DNA from: Coniella vitis
Taxonomy: Eukaryota > Ascomycota > Sordariomycetes > Diaporthales > Schizoparmaceae
Reading direction: 5' to 3'
NCBI GenBank assembly: GCA_011317545.1
Contig: WUJK01000018.1
Coordinates: 186,001-250,000 of the forward strand
DNA length: 64,000 nucleotides
Shown here: positions 25,227 to 37,275 of the stretch, piece by piece
How the letters are laid out: the number at the start of each line of letters is the position of its first letter
Position numbering within the stretch: the first letter of the stretch is position 1
Notes under the pieces: model-generated
Database searches by the model: none
What the model was told of the DNA's origin: nothing
The model's input: the letters and a program-made list of their open reading frames with translations, nothing else
Position numbers and translations under genes: made by a program

Positions 25227-26433
25227 GTCGTTGTGGCAGTACAGTCGGCTTGTGGCTGCGGTGGTGCTGGAGCGGGTGAGGTTGGATCTGACGGCGTATG
25301 ATCTGGAGAGGGCGGCTGTGCTGGGGGAGGTGCCGCTGGGGTTCTTGGCTGAGGTCAAGTGGCGCGAGGAAAGGGGGTTTTATGGCTTGGGGGTGGTGGA
25401 TGGGGAGGATGTCGCGGGGTTGCTGGAGGGGTTTGTGGTGGGGTGGGCGAAGGCGAATCGGGTGATTTCAGCCATGCGACGCGCTGCTGTGGAGGGTGGT
25501 GGTGACGATGACACAACGAACGACAACAACAACACTCGGCATTCCCACCAACACACCATCATCATCCCCGTGGACATCCCCTCCATTGCGGTGGTGCACA
25601 CGGCGGATATCCGACTCCAGCGGCCGATTCCGTCGCTTGTTGAGCCGGTTGATGAGTGTGAGACGCCGGTTGCGTGCGTGAACCAGCTGTTACCTGCTAC
25701 GTTGCATCTGAAGTGGACGCGGATATGGGATACGGAAACGGTTGGTGAGGATGGCGGCGGTGGTGGTGGTGGCGAACAAACAGCGGACGACAGCAAGGGT
25801 GAAGATGGCAGAGGAGAGGGAGAAGGAGACGACGACCATGACGATGACGATGAAAATGCAGGAGGCGATGAGTTTAGCTACGAGGTCAGCGCCCCCGGCG
25901 ATACGTGGCTCGTGGGCGGACGCAAAAAGGGACATTTTGTGATTCCCAGTGGCCGTCGTGGGGCAGCAAAGAGTTCCTCGCCGATCAACGAGGCGGACAT
26001 CCCGCTGGTGATGATTCCGCTGAGGGAAGGACACCTGCCGTATCCTTCGGTGGAGGTGAGAGAGGTTCCCCCGTCTCAGCTGTCGTCGTTGTCGTTGTCG
26101 TCGTCGTCCTTCTCGCCTTCTTTTGCTTCGGGGTCGCCTTCTATTGGTGGGGAAGCAGGAGGAGGAGGGGTGGATGACGGCGGCCCTGGCGGCCCTGGGG
26201 CACCTGGCAATGGTAATGGCAAAAAACACGCTTCCCTTGCGGGCCACTGCGAAACGGACTACAGGAACCTCGGCGAGACGGTCAAGGTTGTTGCGGATCG
26301 CGGGCGGGTGACGGTTAGTCTGGATGCGAGTGGACCGGGAGGCGGTCCGTTGGTGTTGGAGTGTGAGCGGGTTGTTGGGGCTGGCGGGGCTGGGGAGGAT
26401 GGGGGCCGGCCTTTTGGGCGGGTTGTTGCGTAG
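20947..26433 (+). CDS. TRS130: TRAPP-II complex subunit Trs130/TRAPPC10
   Basis: Exon 20947-20980 encodes the first 11 codons, and exon 21050-26433 the rest; total 1805 residues. Trs130 is a core subunit of TRAPP-II, the guanine-nucleotide exchange complex for Ypt31/32-type Rab GTPases in late Golgi and recycling traffic. The N-terminus 'VEYFDPHDVYKLVKPGL' and 'LPLRNLHWQS' is the signature start of TRAPPC10 proteins, and the conserved middle and C-terminal beta-sandwich regions are present. The protein is larger than usual because of low-complexity inserts: Gly/Ser-rich runs near 100-200, a His/Gln patch near residue 1110, a Thr run near 1395 encoded by ACG repeats, and an Asp/Glu/Gly-rich stretch near 1590-1620. 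All keep the frame. No frame break was seen over the whole length. Confidence 0.93.
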
Positions 26434-29199
26434 ATGTGTCTTTTGTTGCTGAATCAGTGGGTTTCTTTTTGCTTGGGTGGGTGGCGGTTGTTTTGAAGTG
26501 TTTGTCAGGATGATGAGTAGAGGAGTTGATGGCCGGAAGAGGGGGGTTTTGCATTTTATGCCTGCCTCATGCCTTGAAGGGCAGGTTATTATAGAGCAAT
26601 GTGTAGTTCTATTCTACCACCTGAATGGATACTGGAAACGAGGGAAGTTGCTTTATTGGATGTGAGATGATTTGATTTGCTCTGGTGGCGTCGGGAGGAA
26701 GAGATCTGAGGATATCCCGCAGCTTATGGCTCTCGTCATTGTCTCGACGAGCTTTTGACTCGTTATTTTGATTTTACATCTTGGAGGTTGAATATGCCGA
26801 GGATCAAAAAGATGTACTGGCCGTGGAATATTATATTATATATCCATTCCAAATCGTCGGCATCATGTCTTCCTCAGGAGGCTGATCAGGGACGAGACGG
26901 TGGTGATATTGGCGCGGTTGCGGCTTGTATATTTCTCTATTGGATGGAGTGACACTGCGCAGTCTACAGAACGGTATAGTATTTGGGATGAAGCGTGTTT
27001 TTGCAAATAAATCTCGAGATATTCTCGAGACCCGGCCATGATCGTTGATCGAGGTGATTTCATGTTTGCAGATGAAAGCACACTGATTTTCTTTCGCCGT
27101 TCCCTTGTCTTCACGCAAGAACATGAAATGACGAGCCGCGTTTCCGTTCCGTTCCGTTCTTGCTCCACAGCGAAATCTTGGGCCAATTTTGAAATCATCC
27201 AAGATTGTGGGTGACTGACTGGTCATGTTCATCGTCGGTGAACTTCCCAGAATGGCTGGCTGTCTGTCAGTTGCTCGGGAATTTGAATGGGGTCGGGCTA
27301 AGTGGCAGCAGAGGGCCCGAGCATGGGTGGTTCGACAGGCGGGGGCACAGTTAGTGGGTGGGTGGGTGTTGGTGCTGCTTAGGGGGGGAGGGGGGGCACC
27401 CTTGTAATTACACCACTGTTTGCTATCGGCTAGCGGTTGAAACATAGTGACAAGCACTACTCTTATAGTACGTGGGTAGTGCGCGTGGAAAGAAAGAAAA
27501 GAGGGAGACGAAGAAAGTACGTACCGCGTTTGGGGAAATCGCCACGCTGGAAAACGATTCCCAATGCTACCTTGGGTTGGGTTTTGTCAGTTCTGACTAC
27601 AATTACGCGTGCGTAATAACTCGAGAAGGGAAATGATAGTGTGCGAGATGAGGAGTTTGAGAGGGCGAGACTATGTACCGAGTTCGTAGATGTACCAAGT
27701 ACCATGTATAGTTCCCATGCAATCCTCACTCTGGGCATCTGCTTTCCGTCTCTTGACCTCGTGTTTTTCTGGGACGTGCAGGGCGCCGTTTTACTCTGAA
27801 TACTCGGATCATGGAGATTTCTGGTCGGGTTCTCCTACCATACATGCGAAACTTGCTTACTGCAATACTATCCATGTACATGGCCATACACCTATTGGTG
27901 TCCAATTTCATTTCAGCACTGGTTCAAAGTATACTCCATCCTCGCAAGGCAAGGCTAATAGTAGCGGCCTTCCACACTGCTGCAGGCGGCTAGCGCACCT
28001 CGAAGGGTTTCAGCGACCCCTGAACAGGCTGTGGAGTGACGAAATGGGTGACCAGCCCGGCAGCCCCAGCAGCCCCAGCAGCCCCAGCAGCCCCAGCAGC
28101 CCTGGCCCTGGCCCTGGCCTTGGCTCTACCCCAGCCCTGCCGAGCCTGCAAAGGCCCGTACGGTTGACAAGCAACGAGCACCGTGTCAGCACGGTTCAGC
28201 ACCCCTCCAACGCCCCAAGGTCTCAGCCCGGGGGTGGGTGGCCTTGAATTAAGCTCCCGCAGCCCCGGGTGACTGCATCATGGTGAACTGGCAAATGCCT
28301 GGCTGCTTGCTCTGCTCCTCAGGCCTGCCTTCTGCCTTCTTTTCCCATACAATCACGGTGAAGCTGCACCCAATCTCAGCTGCAAACCAAGCAGCAGCAA
28401 CAACAGCAACAAAGCAACAAAACAGGCTGCACTGACGACACGACTGGACCCTCGCTTCTGGCTGTTCCTTTTCCTTGCTGCTCCCTGTTTCTGGATTGTC
28501 GAAACACTACAGTCATTCCATCCCACATGCCATCGAAACAGCCGCAACTTGTCTCTTCCCTCATCCTTGGCAGATCCTTCGGTCGCCATCCGCGTCCTGC
28601 TCCTCGCCTCGCCTCGCCTCGCCTCCACGCCGACTTTGACTACCTGACCGTTCATTGAACCTAGGCAAGACCCATCCAACGAGCGCCTCTCCTTTCCGCC
28701 GACCATTCCGATCCTTGACGAAGACGACCCGCGCGACACGGTTACACGGTCGCAACTCCATCTTCCCAGAGAACACCCATCACCCGCCCGCCGCCCGCCG
28801 CCCCCCTGAACGCTTGCTGCCGCTCGGTTCCAATTCCAAACCCCCTCCCCCCGCCCGATCGATGCGCCCATCCGTCCGTGACTGCAGACAATCGCGCGCT
28901 GGGCTTCCTGGGAATCCTGCCATTACCTGGCTCTCCAATTGACTTGCCCGCTGGCTGGTTGCTCCCGCTGGTTGCACGTCATCTGTGACGCCGCGGCGCA
29001 ACCCGCGCGCACGAGCAGACAGGACTGCCCGACCCGTCGACACACCCGCGGCCGGGGTTGGGGCGGAGGGAGAAGAGAAAGAAAAAGAAGAAGAAGCAGA
29101 AGCAGAAGAAGCAGAAGCAGAAAAGCAAGTCAACGTCAGCAAGAGAAAGCACCCCAAAGACAAGACGAGAACGGCTCGCCAGCAAACACACAAGGGATA
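26434..29199. other. Long intergenic region with microsatellites
   Basis: About 2.8 kb with no supported gene. It holds poly-G tracts (27380-27395), a 9-bp tandem repeat at 28061-28105, CCTCG pentamers at 28602-28624 and, just before the kinase start codon, a GAAGCA-rich purine stretch at 29085-29130. The last 900 bases look like a long promoter and 5' leader for the kinase gene, as they are pyrimidine-rich and have no conserved coding frame. Confidence 0.5.
28061..28105. repeat. 9-bp minisatellite, unit CAGCCCCAG
   Basis: Four exact head-to-tail copies followed by a variant copy that runs into CTGGCC repeats. It keeps a Pro/Ser frame open on one strand and an Ala/Gly frame on the other, but neither belongs to a credible gene. 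Confidence 0.85.
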
Positions 29200-32100
29200 A
29201 TGCAGCAGACACGCGGAAACCATGAGCGCAAGACCAAGCTGGCCCGCTCTTACCAAGAGTTGCTCGACGAGTTTGGCGATAAGGACCTCAAGACCGTCGG
29301 CAACTATCACCTCGGACGTCTGATTGGCAAGGGCTCCTTTGGCAAGGTCTACCTGGCGACGCATAAGCTGACCAACGGGTCCAAGGTGGGTTTTATATAT
29401 ATATATTTTTTTATGCTTCTCCATTCTTGCGAGGCCAGTCAGCTGCCAATATCCGTGGCAAAAGAGAACGAGGCTGGACAAGGGGTTTCGGCCGCCAGAG
29501 ATGTTGCTGACAATGGTGTGCGCCTCCCACTACAGGTTGTGCTCAAGTCTGCGAAAAAGGATGACTCGAATCTGGCGCGCGAGATACATCACCATCGTCA
29601 ATTCGTCCACCCGCACATTGCGCGCCTCTACGAAGTCGTCGTCACCGAGAACCTCGTCTGGATGGTCATGGAATACTGCTCTGGTAAGGACGGAAGGACA
29701 GCGACCCTGTCTCTTCATTGCGGGTGACGTGCGCTGACATAGGTGACGAACACGACAGGCGAGGAACTCTACGACTACCTCCTCCGGCACGGCAAGCTGC
29801 CCGTCGAAAAGGTCCAAAAGACCTTCACCCAGCTTGTCGGCGCCGTCGCATACGTCCACCAGCAAAACTGCGTCCACCGCGACCTCAAGCTCGAAAACAT
29901 CCTCCTCGACAAGCACGAAAATGTCAAGCTGCTCGATTTTGGCTTTGCGCGCGAGTACGAGGGCAAGTCAAACTACCTACAGACGTTTTGCGGCACGATA
30001 TGTTACTCTGCGCCCGAAATGCTCAAGGGCGAAAAATACGCGGGCGAGAAGGTGGATGTCTGGAGCTTGGGAATCATATTGTATGCCCTCCTGTGCGGAG
30101 AGCTTCCCTTTGACGACGACGACGACGACGTTACGAGACGCAAGATTCTGGGTGACGAGCCAAAATACCCCGATCATATACCGGCCGACGCACTGGGCTT
30201 GCTCAAGCAGCTCCTTTCGAAACGGCCCTTCCCGCGCCCTTCGCTGACGGACATTCTCAACCACCCATTCCTGGCCGAGCACGCGCCTGAGCAGGTGGTT
30301 GTGCTCGCAAAACAACGTGTCGAGCCGTTCTCGACCCCGCTGGAAAAAGACACATTACACCGCTTAAAGGCGGCCGGTGTAAACATTGACGATGTGGTGG
30401 AATCTGTGCTGGCTCAGAAATGCGACACGCTGGCGGGCTGGTGGACGTTGCTGCTGGAAAAGGAAGAGAGGAAACAGGCAAGGCGGGAAAGGAAGCGCAA
30501 GGAGAAGGAAGGAGAGCGCCGAAGCTCGCGACGATGGTCGCAAGCGTCCAGTCGCCTCGAACGCCTGGCCCCCGTCGGCGAAGAAGGATCAGTGCCACGG
30601 CTCGGTGACCCGCTCGCGCCTCGCCCACGAGGTCGTTCCGAGCGACGGAGCGGATACTATCCCGAGTTCCAGATTACAGACCTGCCTGGCTTGCCTGAAG
30701 CGGGCCGATCCAACATCACACTGAGTCCGGACCAGGAACTGCCGCCCCCGCCCATCGACAAGGACTCGATACGGTCTGTGAGCAGTTCGCGCCGGAGGCC
30801 CGTGCCGCCGCCTAAGGAGGGCGTGCCGGGCGTGCTCCGAAGCGCACGCTCGCGAGGCTCGACACTGCATCTTGTCACGGCACGGGATGCGCTGGAAAGT
30901 CGCGGCACAGAAGCGGGCTCCGCCAAGCTGCGCAAGAAGCCTTCCCAAGGCTTCATGTCGCACTGGAAGAACCTGACGCACTGGTTGTTTGACTCGACGC
31001 GCCGGCACAAGGATCCCAACAAGGCGCTCAGCCTCTCCACACCAAACCTGCGCGACAAGGCTCGTGGAGGCAAGGACGGGAAACTCTCCAAAGAAAACAG
31101 CCCGCGACCACACACTGGCAAAACGACAAAATCCCAGACCCCACCCGTCACCGCCGTCGCAACCATGCCTACGAATCTCGTGGTCAACGGCATGCCCACC
31201 AAAAGCCTCCGCACAAAAGCATCCGGCAGCCTCGAGAGCCCCACGGCAGCAGCCTTCTCCACACCTGGACGCAGCTCACACAACAGCCATCGCCGCGCGC
31301 CCACCAACGGCTCCTACAAACGACAGTCGCTGTCCCCGTCGCCCATCACCCCCCGGTCCACGATCCGGCGATCTTCCGCCGGCCTGCGTGGCCGCAAGTC
31401 CACCTCCTCGTCCGTATCCTCGATTCGCTCCATGCACCACACCAACCACCACCACAGCCACTCCAAAGCCTCGTCCACGTCCTCGACCAACTCCGTCTCG
31501 ACAAACATGTCCAAGACACCCATGGCAGCGGGGCGGAGCCCCCACCATTCCGTCAAAGTCCTCCCAGCGACGCCCAACTCCGTCGCGTCGTTTCCCAGTA
31601 ATATCAGGCTTGTGCGCGGAGCGCCCATGCCATCGTCGCTATATAACGACGCCACGGGGCCGTCAATGTTGGGGTCCGGATCCTTTGTACGCGCGCGCAG
31701 CACAAGCAGCAGCGGAACCGGTCGATCGGCAGGAGGAGCAGGGCTGATACTAGCAGCTAGCCCGATGATGGCGGTTCCCGCTGCGCCTCGGTCGCCGAAT
31801 CCATTTGCGTCGCCGTTTGGGGAGAGGAATGGGCCCTTCTTTGCAAAGAGAAAGAGGAATATCTTCAAGGGACCGGGTTTGTCTACGATCAACAGCGGAG
31901 GCAGTGCAAGGAGCGATCGCGGGGCGTCAAGTCACAGTCGGAGTGTGAGTGGGGATCGGCTTGGGGGCCGTCGCCGAAGTGGGGATATTGCTGCTGTGCA
32001 GGAGGAGGATGAAGAGGAAGAAGAGGGAGAAGGAGGAGAAGGAGGCCTGGCGCTTGGGATGGACGAGATGGATTCCGATCGGGATACGGTCAAGTTTACA

Positions 32101-32511
32101 GGAGTGGAAGAGGAGGAGGAGGAGGAGATTGAAGAGGTGGATAATTTCACGCCTGTTGTGCAGGGCCCCGGGGAGAGGATTGAGGAGGTTATTCTTGATC
32201 CGCCTCTGGAAATTGTGCCTGGCAAGGAACAAGTGGCAGGTGGTGGGACGAGCGAAGGGGAATCGAGTGAACCGGCGGATCTGGAAATGAATGGACGGCT
32301 TCGAAGCAAGACGGCAGCTTGGTTGGGGGGTGTGGTTGAAGAGGATGAAGAAGAAGAAGAAGAAGAAGAAGAAGAGAAGGAGGCCGAGGGCGAGGGCGAG
32401 GCGAAGCGGGACGGAGAAGGGGACAGCAAGGAGCGTAAGAGTAAGGAAGGGGCATCTTTGTGGAGCGATGGTGAGCATGCATTGGACGTGCAAAGGGTAG
32501 GTGCCAGTTAG
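29200..32511 (+). CDS. Serine/threonine protein kinase, yeast YPL150W type
   Basis: Exons 29200-29385, 29536-29683 and 29759-32511 give 1028 residues. The kinase domain spans about 35-300: glycine loop 'GKGSFGKVY' (43-51), catalytic Lys66 in 'VVLKS', catalytic loop 'HRD' at 151-153, 'DFG' at 171-173 and 'APE' at 196-198. All key residues are present, so it should be active. The 'FDDDDDD' run followed by 'EPKYPDHIP' and the post-kinase segment 'LKAAGVNIDDVVESVL..KCDTLAGWW' match the poorly characterised yeast kinase YPL150W rather than Kin1/2 or Snf1. The remaining 600 residues are Ser/Arg/Pro-rich and probably disordered, ending in Glu-rich runs. Intron 1 (150 bp) lies between the glycine loop and the catalytic lysine and happens to have no in-frame stop. 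Biological role unknown. Confidence 0.9.
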
Positions 32512-33303
32512 AGTCTGTGGCGCCGGCTTGTCAGGAAGCGTCGTCGTCCCTCCAGGCTGGCTTGAGTAGGAGTCATAAAGTGGTGGTGGTGGTGGTGGTT
32601 GTGGCGGTGGTGATGATGATGATGGTGATGGCTGGTATTATTTGCTGTTGCTCGTAATTGGTGTGGTCGTAGCGTTGGCCTTTTACTTTGCTTTTTATCT
32701 TCACAACCCTTACATAGTTCTCTTTTTTTTTTCTTTAGCGGTTTGTTCTCCCTTTTTCTTCCTTTTTGTGTTGCACAAATACCGGGACTGAGGACCAAAG
32801 ATACAAGAGAAGCATCATACAATGGCATTTCATGGGGAGTTTTTCATGCCTTCATATTTATCTTTCCCCTTTTCTTTTCTTTTAGGAAAAAAAGGAAAAT
32901 TAAAAGAAATCTTTTCTATTTGACTTCCTAATGAGTGGTGAGATGGTTGGTATTCATGGTTTTGGTTTGGGGGGTTTAACTTTGAATCTGAAATCGGTCT
33001 TGCCTGATATAACTTGACGGTGACGACGCTGACAAGATGAAACTGTATTGTTACTGTGATATCTTACAAAAGGGCAAACAAAGAGATACCTGGGATTATT
33101 TTGGTTTCGTGCATAAATTAAAATGGGGGGGGGGGTATCTTTGAAACTCCATATGCTATCTACAACTGAACCGAATCGGAACCAAAGTCTACGTACGTGA
33201 TTATCAAGTCGACTCTGCTGTTGGCTTTTTGCTTTGTGTGTCCCATAACGCCGTCTTTTCTTCTTCTTCCACGTCTGGGGGTTTTTTTTTTCCCTTGCAT
33301 TGA
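32512..33303. other. Convergent 3' intergenic between kinase gene and CDC43
   Basis: Both neighbours end here. Contains a GTG/GGT trinucleotide tract at 32580-32630, T-rich and A-rich tracts typical of 3' ends (32720-32765 and 32865-32925), and a short poly-G at 33125-33135. No gene is supported. Confidence 0.55.
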
Positions 33304-33397
33304 TCACGCCCGAGTCTCCACCACGGCACTCGGCTCTATCCCTCCCATCCTCGCCGCCATATCCACCAACCTCTGACCGGCATCTTTCCTGTCCTTG

Positions 33398-33429
<32 letters not shown>

Positions 33430-34884
33430 ATTCAGCAACCCGTCCCTCGCCAGCTCCAGTTTCCGCACGGCATCGACACTGACGCACAGCACGGGATCGA
33501 GCCGCTTCAACGAAGGGTCGCCCATGGTCGCGAGCGCGGCCAGACCGAGCGATGCGTGGCCGACATCGGGCGGGGAGCCGGGGTGTTTCCCGAAGCCGCC
33601 AATGAGGTGCTGTGTTTTGTCGAGGAGGAAGAGGCGTTGGGCTTTTGTGGTTGCTGGGTGGGTTCTTGATGTTGTTGTTGTTGTTGTTGCTGCTGCTGCT
33701 GTAGCATCGGTACTACTAGAGGAGGAGGAGGAGGATGTAGACAGGTCAAGCACGGCGAGGGCGCCAAGCGTCCACCAGACGTAGCACGTGTCAGCGACCT
33801 TGTTGCATCGGCCGTTGAAGCCAATGTACTTTGCGTCGGGGATGGTGGAGTCTGGAGAGGAGAGGGAGAAGTTTGCAGTTTCTGGGTTGTTATCGTCATC
33901 ATCGTCGTCGTCGTCGTCGTTGTCGTCATGATTATCATGATCGTTCCCGCCTTGTTGGTCTTCTTTGGAGAGGTACACAAACTGACGCGAGAAACACCAT
34001 GATATGAATGCGGACGGGTCTGGAATGCCTTGCTTGATTGTTTCGCTGGTGTATGGGAGCGCAGTGTTTGTGGGTGATCTCGACGTCGCTTGGAGCGGCC
34101 TGTCGAGCAGAGCCAGGGCAGCCACACCGCAGTATCCATACCCAGCGTGGCTTTCATGCCTCCAGCTCTCTGCAAAGCCGCCGTCATATGTCTGGCCGCG
34201 GCGAATGTGGTTGACCAGCGCAGGAACGTCAATATCTGGGACGTAATCGGGGTGGTCTGGTGGTAGGTCGCCGCGGAGCATCCAACGGATGGCGGCGGCA
34301 AGATAGCAGTAGCGCATATCCCTCCCACCAGCAATCAGAGTCTCGCCTTGACCATTCCTCCTGCCCTCGCCATTTCTCTCGGGCGCATCGTAAACGACCT
34401 CGCCAAAGCTGCCGTCGTCGGGGCGCTGCAACCGCCGCAGCCAACGCAGGATCTTGACGCGATCGACACCCGCAAAGGCAGCCTGCGCGCTGCTCGTCCC
34501 ATTCTCCTCACCCTCCATGTCTTCGTCCTCGGCCACCAGGGCGAGCAGCATCAGCGCAAAGAAGGTGCCTGCCACATTTGCATTTTCTCTGTCGCTGTGC
34601 TGGTGCCCGGGCGGCAGGACGTGCGTCGGGCTGCCTGTGAAGCCGCCGAGCGGGTGCTGGCAGGAGAGCACCCAGGAACGGACTCTGAGGCGATCGGAGG
34701 CAGTGAGGATGGGCTTGTCGTCGGTCTTCTTCGAGAGCATGTCGACGGCGACAATGATAAAGTAGCACAGGCTGAGGCGCGAGCTGTCCATCGAGGTGTA
34801 GTGGTGCGGCAGCATGGAGCGCAGACAGCGTTGCCAGTAGCGCAGGTGGCGGGCCGTGTCGAGAGGCGGGTCGAAAGGGTCCAT
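33304..34884 (-). CDS. CDC43: Geranylgeranyltransferase type I beta subunit
   Basis: Single exon of 526 residues on the minus strand. With the Ram2-type alpha subunit, this enzyme attaches a geranylgeranyl group to CaaL-type cysteines of Rho/Cdc42 GTPases in the cytosol. Prenyltransferase repeats can be read from about residue 50 on ('GGF' and 'GSFGEV' turns). The zinc ligands are all present: Asp365 and Cys367 in 'VADTCYVWW' and His443 in 'DVGHASLG'. The protein is longer than the usual 370-420 residues because of frame-keeping inserts: an Asp/Asn run near 327-340, a Ser/Thr/Ala run near 378-405 and a Gln run near 490. I start at the ATG at 34884, where 'MDPFDPPLDTARHLRYW' gives the typical N-terminus; the frame stays open 62 codons further upstream without similarity. 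Confidence 0.9.
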
Positions 34885-35732
34885 GGCGAGATGTTGATAT
34901 GGCGAGGGGTGCGCAGTGGGTGAGTGCGCGTGGTTGCAATGGCTGGTCGTTGGCTTGAAGGAGTTGATGATGCGTTGGGAAGCTGGCTGTTGGCCTTCGG
35001 GGTTGTGGTTGTGCCTGTGCCCCGCCTTGTCACTGGAGCTGTGGCCCCTGTAACCTGCTGTTCGGAGCACCCCTGTCAGGCGGTTTACTATGTAAGCACC
35101 CGAGCTGGGACCCCTGTTCAGGGCCGCTGGGTGCTGCCAGGGTCGCGCCCGTCCGTCCTGTACAACGAAACACAGCGGCTGGTACCTGCGGCTCGTGCAT
35201 GTCTTGCAGTAATATGCAGCCTGATCGGAGATTTATGCTCGTCAAGTACGATGTGGATGATATGTCATGACACAGCGTCATAGGCCGAGATACTCCGTCT
35301 TGAACCCAACATCTGGGGGCAGATTGTGGTCGTAATGCGATGGCTGATCGCGCTGGCACCAGGAACGGTCCGCAACATGTACCGGTACTTGCTTAGGCCG
35401 GTCCCTGCACGGTGTGCCGAGTATAGCGCCCTCTTTCCCCATTGAGTGGCCACTAACACACACACGAGGTCAGTCAGCCTTTCTTACATAAGAGCCAACC
35501 ACAGTAGGTACTATGTACTCCCGGATTACATAGTATCAGCCTTGGCCCAAACCTTCACCACCCTCCTTCTCTTTCCTTCCTTCATCGCGACAATCTCGTA
35601 GCCCTACCGTGATATCCTTTCCTCTCACCCACCCACTCCACTCGATACTCTTGGATTAGCCAGTTCTATACAGTTTCAAGTTGCTGCTCTTGCCTCTGCC
35701 TCTGTGCTGTGATCCCCGCTGCTCGCCGCAAA
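34885..35732. other. Divergent promoter region between CDC43 and PLC-like gene
   Basis: The two genes start from opposite ends of this 850-bp region, so it should hold both promoters. A pair of motifs, GTACTATGTAC at 35508-35518 and TACATAGTA at 35527-35535, belongs to the recurrent intergenic family. The last 200 bases are pyrimidine-rich leader sequence. Confidence 0.5.
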
Positions 35733-37275
35733 ATGCCCAGCAAAGGTGTCCAAGTCTACACGTACATTGCCGCGCCGGGCTGCTCCATTGAGCTCTCGGT
35801 GCCCGGCGAGACCGTGGTGCGCAATGAGCTGCGCCAGTTCTGGAACGGCGATCTCGAGGTCGACTCGAGCAAGATCCACGGCCTGCTGCACACGACCGGC
35901 AGGTTCACCTTCAAGGTCCTCCACGACGGCAAGCTGATCACCGAGCAATGGATCGAGGTCAACTCGCTCACGGGTAAGGCCTCGGGCGGGACCATGGACT
36001 ACATCTCCAAGACGCCCTCGGTCGTGCACAAGGACCCCGACTTGATTGTGGCCTACGGCTTCTACGAGGCTGGCCAGGGCCACAGTCTGCTGCCCGGTCG
36101 CCATCAGTGCTACATCACCGTCGTCCCCAACAACTCGGCCTGGATGGCTGCTGTGGCTCCGCCTGGTTCGCCCCAAAAGGACCAGCCGTTCCGCCATTTT
36201 GTGTTGCCCGCAGCCCACGACATTGGCATGAACAGCATGCAGAACTGCGACGCTATCCTCAAGCACGCTGGCGGCGCTGTGGTGCGCACTCTGCTCGCTA
36301 ACGACGAAAAGTACACCAAGGTACTCGCTGAGGTGGCCGACACTATTTCGGGCAGTGCCGTGTCTGTTCTGGCGCCCGACATTATCATGAGCCTCGCCAT
36401 CACCCAAAAGGACTCTTTACAGACCATTTTGGCTCTGGGTGCCCGCTACTTTGAGTTTCGTCCGGCCTTTGTGCACAACGAGGTCCGCAAATACCTGCCA
36501 GACAAGCTCTACTTCCAGCACAGCGCCATCCCTGGCATGGCCTACGACGAGTTTCTCGATGGTGTCGTACAGTTTCTGATGGATCAGCCAACAGAGATTG
36601 TTGTTGTTCAATTACGGTGGGATGGTATGTTTTGTAGCCGCTGCCTTGCGCTTATTGAACAAATAGAGCTCGAGATGATCTTTGAATTCCTCGAATCCTC
36701 GTTTGACCCAACACTGACATCTTCTGAAAGGCGTCCCATCAGCATGTGCCAGACCAAGTGACCAGCAACTCAACGACTACCTACAAGCTGCAATCCGCAA
36801 AGGCGACGGAAATCCCCACCGCATCACCGCAGGCAATTTGGACGACCTCCGCAACAGGACCATTGGCGATATACGCCATGACGGCAGACGCTTGATCATG
36901 CTCAATAACGTCGACTCCATCTCCACCTACACAGACGCAGGCAACGCCACCATGAACGGCGACAGTATCGTGACCGGCTTCGGCCAGGTCCTGCACCCCG
37001 ACTGCTGTGGTGGCCGCGGCTTCATCAACATTCAGTGCCAGGCCACTGCCTCGAATATTCCAAAAGCCGTCGTCTACAGTGTCCTCGAGGCTCGGTCTAC
37101 CAGCAGCTGCCTGCTGGCCACCAAGCCCGTCTGTGACTCCAAAACGCTGCCCTGGGTCAGAGACAATGCCTTACGTACATGCGGCAACAACGATCTCGTA
37201 CTGGTCATGAACGACTTCTTCGACGGTGCCACGGCGGATGTGGCAATACAACTGAGCCGCGAACGGATACGCTGA
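35733..37275 (+). CDS. PLC-like phosphodiesterase (TIM-barrel)
   Basis: Exons 35733-36624 and 36731-37275 give 478 residues. The central and C-terminal part resembles the phosphatidylinositol-specific phospholipase C X-type TIM barrel: the first catalytic His is His162 in 'LPAAHDIGMNSM' and a second candidate is His263 in 'YFQHSAIPGM', followed by the strand 'TEIVVVQLRWDG' cut by the intron. About 150 residues precede the barrel and look like a beta-rich accessory module without a recognised family. No signal peptide or membrane helix is visible, so a cytosolic location is likely. Fungal proteins of this kind are annotated only as PLC-like phosphodiesterases; the substrate is not known. The start at 35733 follows a CAAA context and a pyrimidine-rich leader. 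Confidence 0.85.

Noticed and set aside
26831..28247. Frames of 208 and 185 codons in the region before the kinase
   Set aside because: Composition and repeats (CAGCCCCAG array) explain their openness; no similarity to any known family.
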